From the NCBI GenBank assembly GCA_030039105.1, contig JASHQO010000326.1, positions 1-17,695 on the forward strand: a stretch of 17,695 nt of DNA, given 5' to 3'. The stretch comes from Xanthobacteraceae bacterium. GTDB taxonomy: Bacteria > Pseudomonadota > Alphaproteobacteria > Rhizobiales > Xanthobacteraceae. The notes below the pieces were generated by a model. It was not told the DNA's origin. It did no database searches and was given only the letters and a program-made list of their open reading frames with translations. Numbering within the stretch: the stretch's first letter is position 1; the number at the start of each line of letters is the position of its first letter. Made by a program: the position numbers and the translations under genes. Below, in pieces: positions 14,836-17,695 of this stretch.

Positions 14836-15755
14836 CCGGTCGCCCTCACGTGATCGGCGCCGGAGCCGATGCGGGCGTGCAGCGCCAGCAGCAGCTCGCT
14901 CGCCGGCCGGTCGGTGCGGTGGATGACGAAGCTCCAGCCGAGCCGGTCGGTCTCGGCGCGGATTTCGGCGCGATGCCGCGCGATGCGCGCGATGTAGTCG
15001 GTACGCCAGGCTTCGGCCCGGCCGGCGGTGATGCGGCCGGCGCCCTCCGGCTCGACGAATTCGACGCGGCCCCAATACGGGAACGTCTCTTCGGCAGGAT
15101 CGACGATCTGCACCACATGGCCGCGAGCGCCGCTGCCGGCGAGCTGCGTGATGGTGCGGCGCACGTCGGCGATGTCGCTCCACAGATCGGACAGCAGCAC
15201 CACCTCGGCCAGCGGCGCGGGTGCAAAGCTTGGCGGCAAGCTCGGCCGTTCGGTGCGGTCATGCACGATCGCCTGCGCCATGCGCTCGACGATGTTGCGG
15301 CTGCCGGTCGGGCGCATCAGGCCGGGAATGCCCACGCGCTCGCCGGCATCGACCAGAATCTTGGCGAGCGCCAGCGCCATCACCAGCGTGCGGAAAAGCT
15401 TTGTATCGCGCACCAGCGGCGAGGCAAAATTCATCGACGGCGAACGGTCCGGCCAGATCCACACCGTGTGCGCCGCTTCCCATTCCTGCTCGCGGACGTA
15501 GAGATGATCGTCGCGCGCCGAACGCCGCCAGTCGACCCGCGCCGCCGGCTCGCCGGAAACGAAGCGGCGGTATTGCCAGAAATTCTCGCCCGGCCCGGCG
15601 CGCCGGCGCCCGTGCAGGCCGTGGATCACGGTCGCGGCAACGCGGCGCGCTTCGAGGATGAGCCGCGGCATGGTCGCAGCCAGCGTGCGGCCGGCGCCGA
15701 CCGCTCGCCCAACCGCCGCGCTGTCGTGGAAGGTGCGCCTTTGCTCAAGCGCCAT
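14832..15755 (-). CDS. DUF58 domain protein of the MoxR cluster
   Basis: A 307-residue soluble protein with the DUF58 core GENFWQYRRFVSGEPAARVDW (about 57-76), then the DDHLYVREQE block (82-91), and a VWA-like strand with WPDRSPSM. That places a MIDAS-type DxSxS at 103-107. DUF58 proteins are regularly encoded next to MoxR ATPases and are thought to be their partners or substrates. No membrane segment is seen, unlike many DUF58 proteins, so it is probably cytoplasmic or peripherally bound. It starts 4 bases after the moxR stop and overlaps the next gene by ATGA, indicating coupled translation and a fixed ratio. No cysteine occurs. Confidence 0.92.
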   Translation of the reverse strand: MALEQRRTFHDSAAVGRAVGAGRTLAATMPRLILEARRVAATVIHGLHGRRRAGPGENFWQYRRFVSGEPAARVDWRRSARDDHLYVREQEWEAAHTVWIWPDRSPSMNFASPLVRDTKLFRTLVMALALAKILVDAGERVGIPGLMRPTGSRNIVERMAQAIVHDRTERPSLPPSFAPAPLAEVVLLSDLWSDIADVRRTITQLAGSGARGHVVQIVDPAEETFPYWGRVEFVEPEGAGRITAGRAEAWRTDYIARIARHRAEIRAETDRLGWSFVIHRTDRPASELLLALHARIGSGADHVRATG

Positions 15756-15759
15756 CCGG

Positions 15760-16758
15760 CTATCCGATCCGCGCCTTCAGGCGGCCGACCACCGCTTCGA
15801 TGGTTTCGCCTTCGGCGCGCGCGGTGAAGGTGAGCGCCATACGGTGCTTGAGCACCGGTTCGGCGAGGCCGAGCACGTCGTCGATCGACGGCGCCAGACG
15901 GCCGTCGAGCAGGGCGCGCGCCCGCACCGCAAGCATCAGCGCCTGACTGGCGCGCGGGCTCGGCCCCCACGCAATCAGCTTTGCGGCTTCGCCGCCTTCG
16001 GGGCCGGGCCGCGCCGAGCGCACCAGGGCCAAAATCGCTTCGACCACGGATTCGCCGACCGGCAGCCTGCGCACCAAGCGTTGCGCCGCCAGCAGCTCAT
16101 CGGCGGTCATCGCCGGCTTGGCGCGGCTTTCTTCCGCGCCCGTGGTGTCGAACAGGATTTTGCGCTCGGCGTCGCGATCGGGATAGCCGACGTCGATCTC
16201 CATCAGGAAGCGGTCGAGCTGTGCTTCCGGCAGCGGATAGGTGCCTTCCTGCTCCAGTGGATTTTGCGTCGCCAGCACGTGAAACGGCTTCGGCAGGTCG
16301 TGCCGCGTGCCGGCGACGGTGACGTGCTGCTCCTGCATCGCCTGCAGCAGCGCCGACTGGGTGCGCGGGCTGGCGCGGTTGATCTCGTCGGCCATCAGCA
16401 GTTGAGCGAAGACCGGGCCGGAGATGAAACGGAAGCTGCGCTTACCGGCCTGGCTTTCCTCCAGCACCTCGGTGCCGAGAATGTCGGACGGCATCAGGTC
16501 GGGGGTGAACTGGATACGCTTGGCGTCGAGGCCGAGCACCGTGCCGAGCGTCTCGACCAGCTTGGTCTTGGCGAGACCGGGCACGCCGAGCAGCAGCGCA
16601 TGGCCGCCGGACAGGATCGTCACCAGGGCCTGTTCGACTACATTGTCCTGGCCGAAGATGACGGTGCCGATCGCGGCCTTGGCCGCGCGCGCATGAGCCG
16701 CCGTCGATTCCGCCGTCCGAACGATCATGTCCTCGAGCTTTTCGCCTGCAACGGACAT
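15760..16758 (-). CDS. moxR: MoxR family AAA+ ATPase
   Basis: A 332-residue AAA+ ATPase, normal MoxR length. Walker A is GVPGLAKT (58-65), Walker B is LLMADEIN with Asp124/Glu125, sensor 1 lies in ATQNP (Asn166), and the MQEQHVTVAG insert typical of MoxR follows Walker B. The C-terminal lid carries GPSPRASQAL. MoxR proteins use ATP to activate or assemble partner proteins with VWA/MIDAS domains, here probably the three following gene products. ATG 16758 is chosen over an ATG nine codons upstream because AAGGAG lies 6 bases before it, within that extension. This is the first gene of a six-gene minus-strand run. No cysteine occurs. Confidence 0.95.
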   Translation of the reverse strand: MSVAGEKLEDMIVRTAESTAAHARAAKAAIGTVIFGQDNVVEQALVTILSGGHALLLGVPGLAKTKLVETLGTVLGLDAKRIQFTPDLMPSDILGTEVLEESQAGKRSFRFISGPVFAQLLMADEINRASPRTQSALLQAMQEQHVTVAGTRHDLPKPFHVLATQNPLEQEGTYPLPEAQLDRFLMEIDVGYPDRDAERKILFDTTGAEESRAKPAMTADELLAAQRLVRRLPVGESVVEAILALVRSARPGPEGGEAAKLIAWGPSPRASQALMLAVRARALLDGRLAPSIDDVLGLAEPVLKHRMALTFTARAEGETIEAVVGRLKARIG

Positions 16759-16868
16759 AGCTAACTCCTTGTGTTCGGGCCGCATTCTTATGTCGGATCA
16801 GACGCGCGCCACATGCACGAATCTAGTGCAGCCGACTTTGCCCTGCTATTGGGCGGCGATCATGCAAT

Positions 16869-16884
16869 ATATGCGCCATCATAT
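16869..16884. promoter_or_regulatory. AT-rich inverted repeat in the moxR-DUF1285 control region
   Basis: ATATG (16869-16873) and CATAT (16880-16884) flank a 6-base spacer within an AT-richer patch of the 279-base region between the divergent moxR and DUF1285 genes. It could be a small operator. The arms are only 5 bases and no regulator can be named. Elsewhere in this gap I see no gene and no convincing promoter. Confidence 0.2.
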
Positions 16885-17000
16885 GTGCAAACCCGCAGCG
16901 ACGCGGAATTTGCGCTGATTCTTCGTCCACAGGGAACAGGACTTGGAAAAGACCGCCGGGATGCACGTTGGCGATGGCCAAACCTCGATTAAGCTTGCCC

Positions 17001-17016
17001 CCGGACTCGTGTCCGG
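17001..17016 (+). repeat. Short hairpin in the DUF1285 leader, possibly a degenerate dispersed repeat
   Basis: CCGGAC-TCGT-GTCCGG is a perfect 6-base stem with a 4-base loop, 21 bases before the DUF1285 ATG. With its flank (AAGCTTGCCCCCGGACTCG) it resembles the CCCCGGACT..ATCCGGGG palindromes I remember as scattered through alphaproteobacterial genomes, here with one arm eroded. As it would lie in the mRNA leader, it may affect message stability or translation. Confidence 0.4.
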
Positions 17017-17037
17017 TCGGTAAGTTCCAGGCAAACC

Positions 17038-17628
17038 ATGGCGAAGGAAGGGCAGGGCGGCCTCGAGTCGATCACGGGCGCGCTAGCGCGGGCCGGCCGC
17101 AAAGGGCCGCCGCCGGTGGAGCTGTGGAACCCGCCATTCTGCGGCGATCTCGACATGCGCATCGCCACCGACGGGACCTGGTTCTATCTCAAGACGCCGA
17201 TCGGCCGGCCGGCTTTGGTCAAATTGTTCGCGTCCGTGCTCAAGCGCGAGGGCGAGCGCTATTTCCTGGTCACGCCGGTCGAGAAGTGCGGTATCACCGT
17301 CGACGACGCGCCGTTCCTGGCCGTCGAGCTGCGGATCGAGGATGGCGACGCCGGCCGCGTGCTGCACTTCCGCACCAATGTCGACGACTGGGTGGCGTGT
17401 GGGCCGCAGCATGCGTTGCGCTTCGAGCCCGAAGCCGGCACGGGGGGCCTGAAACCCTATCTGCACGTGCGCCGCGGGCTGTGGGCAAAGGTGACGCGCG
17501 CCCTGTTCTTCGATCTCGTCGACATCGGCGAGGAGCGCGACGTTGACGGCAAGGCGATGTTCGGGGTGATGTCGGCGGGGGCCTTTTTTCCAATGGCGCC
17601 TGCCGACCAGGTGAGGGATTTTACGTGA
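17038..17628 (+). CDS. DUF1285 domain protein
   Basis: A 196-residue protein of the DUF1285 family, which has solved structures from marine bacteria but no firmly assigned function that I know of. Recognisable blocks are PPVELWNPPFCGDLDMRI near residues 24-41, GTWFYLKTPIGRPALVKLF at 47-65, FLVTPVEKCGI at 78-88 and PYLHVRRGLWAKVTRALFFD near 144-163. It looks soluble, without signal peptide or membrane segment. ATG 17038 fits the family start; CCAGG upstream is a weak ribosome site. Its stop overlaps the next start as GTGA, so it is translationally coupled to the following, probably NUDIX, gene, as is usual for DUF1285 in Rhizobiales. Confidence 0.92.
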   Translation: MAKEGQGGLESITGALARAGRKGPPPVELWNPPFCGDLDMRIATDGTWFYLKTPIGRPALVKLFASVLKREGERYFLVTPVEKCGITVDDAPFLAVELRIEDGDAGRVLHFRTNVDDWVACGPQHALRFEPEAGTGGLKPYLHVRRGLWAKVTRALFFDLVDIGEERDVDGKAMFGVMSAGAFFPMAPADQVRDFT

Positions 17629-17695
17629 ACGACCGTGCTGCATCGCCACCGTCCGCTGCGAACGCGGATTTCTTCGAGCGCGCCCGCGCGCAACT
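17625..17695 (+). CDS. Start of a probable NUDIX CoA pyrophosphatase gene (partial, cut by the right edge)
   Basis: GTG 17625 overlaps the DUF1285 stop by 4 bases and opens a frame to the window end. The 23 complete codons end in ADFFERARAQL. That helix-forming stretch near the N-terminus resembles the DFFxRAxxxL segment before the NUDIX domain of CoA pyrophosphatase-type proteins, which commonly follow DUF1285 genes in Rhizobiales. GTGAGG (17611-17616) is a fair ribosome site. The identity rests on context and a very short match, and no NUDIX box is inside the window. Confidence 0.6.
   Translation, partial: MNDRAASPPSAANADFFERARAQ

Noticed and set aside
14836..15183. N-terminal extension of the DUF4159 protein to 1053 residues
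   Set aside because: The extension reads the DUF58 gene in another frame. The ATGA overlap and BatA-type N-terminus fix the start at 14835.
1..17695. CRISPR array, tRNA or rRNA genes, insertion sequences, prophage
   Set aside because: No regularly spaced direct repeats of suitable length, no cloverleaf-like sequences with CCA-type ends and no transposase or integrase motifs were seen on either strand.

Overview
The window looks like chromosomal DNA of a GC-rich alphaproteobacterium of the order Hyphomicrobiales (Rhizobiales), probably near Bradyrhizobium, Rhodopseudomonas or Xanthobacteraceae-type genera. This rests on high GC with strong third-position bias, an Irr-type iron control element beside an mbfA homologue, a CCGGATGAGCG-type palindromic repeat, and gene families typical of these bacteria (DUF4159/MoxR cluster, DUF1285). 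I see no phage, transposase, tRNA, rRNA or CRISPR. Coding density is high and no gap reaches 300 bases.

Left part (1-4315). A partial gene leaving the left edge on the minus strand encodes an HTH-like N-terminus joined to a methyltransferase-like domain. It diverges from a hyi-type isomerase and an SDR dehydrogenase that form a two-gene unit. The control region between them holds half-sites repeated every 12 bases. A small tail-anchored membrane protein and a convergent metallophosphoesterase follow.

Middle part (4359-8187). An mbfA-type membrane ferritin/iron exporter diverges from a NUDIX hydrolase across a perfect Irr-box palindrome. Next come a small secreted protein with tryptophans at every fourth residue, a shared terminator, a glutathionyl-hydroquinone reductase, a YhbS-type acetyltransferase, and an inverted pair of REP-like palindromes that overlaps the acetyltransferase stop codon.

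Right part (8193-16758). Six minus-strand genes are packed with gaps of at most 18 bases or overlaps: MoxR ATPase, DUF58 protein, BatA-like/DUF4159 protein, a VWA/amidotransferase-fold membrane protein, a DOMON-like protein and a NamZ/DUF1343 exo-muramidase homologue. The first four form a MoxR-DUF58-Bat module, in which a MoxR AAA+ ATPase is thought to remodel partners carrying VWA or MIDAS motifs. Those four proteins (about 2264 residues) contain no cysteine, whereas the two downstream proteins do. Linkage of the module to a peptidoglycan-sugar hydrolase is the most suggestive functional hint in the window. Divergent from moxR, a DUF1285 gene overlaps the start of what is probably a CoA-pyrophosphatase-type NUDIX gene cut by the right edge.
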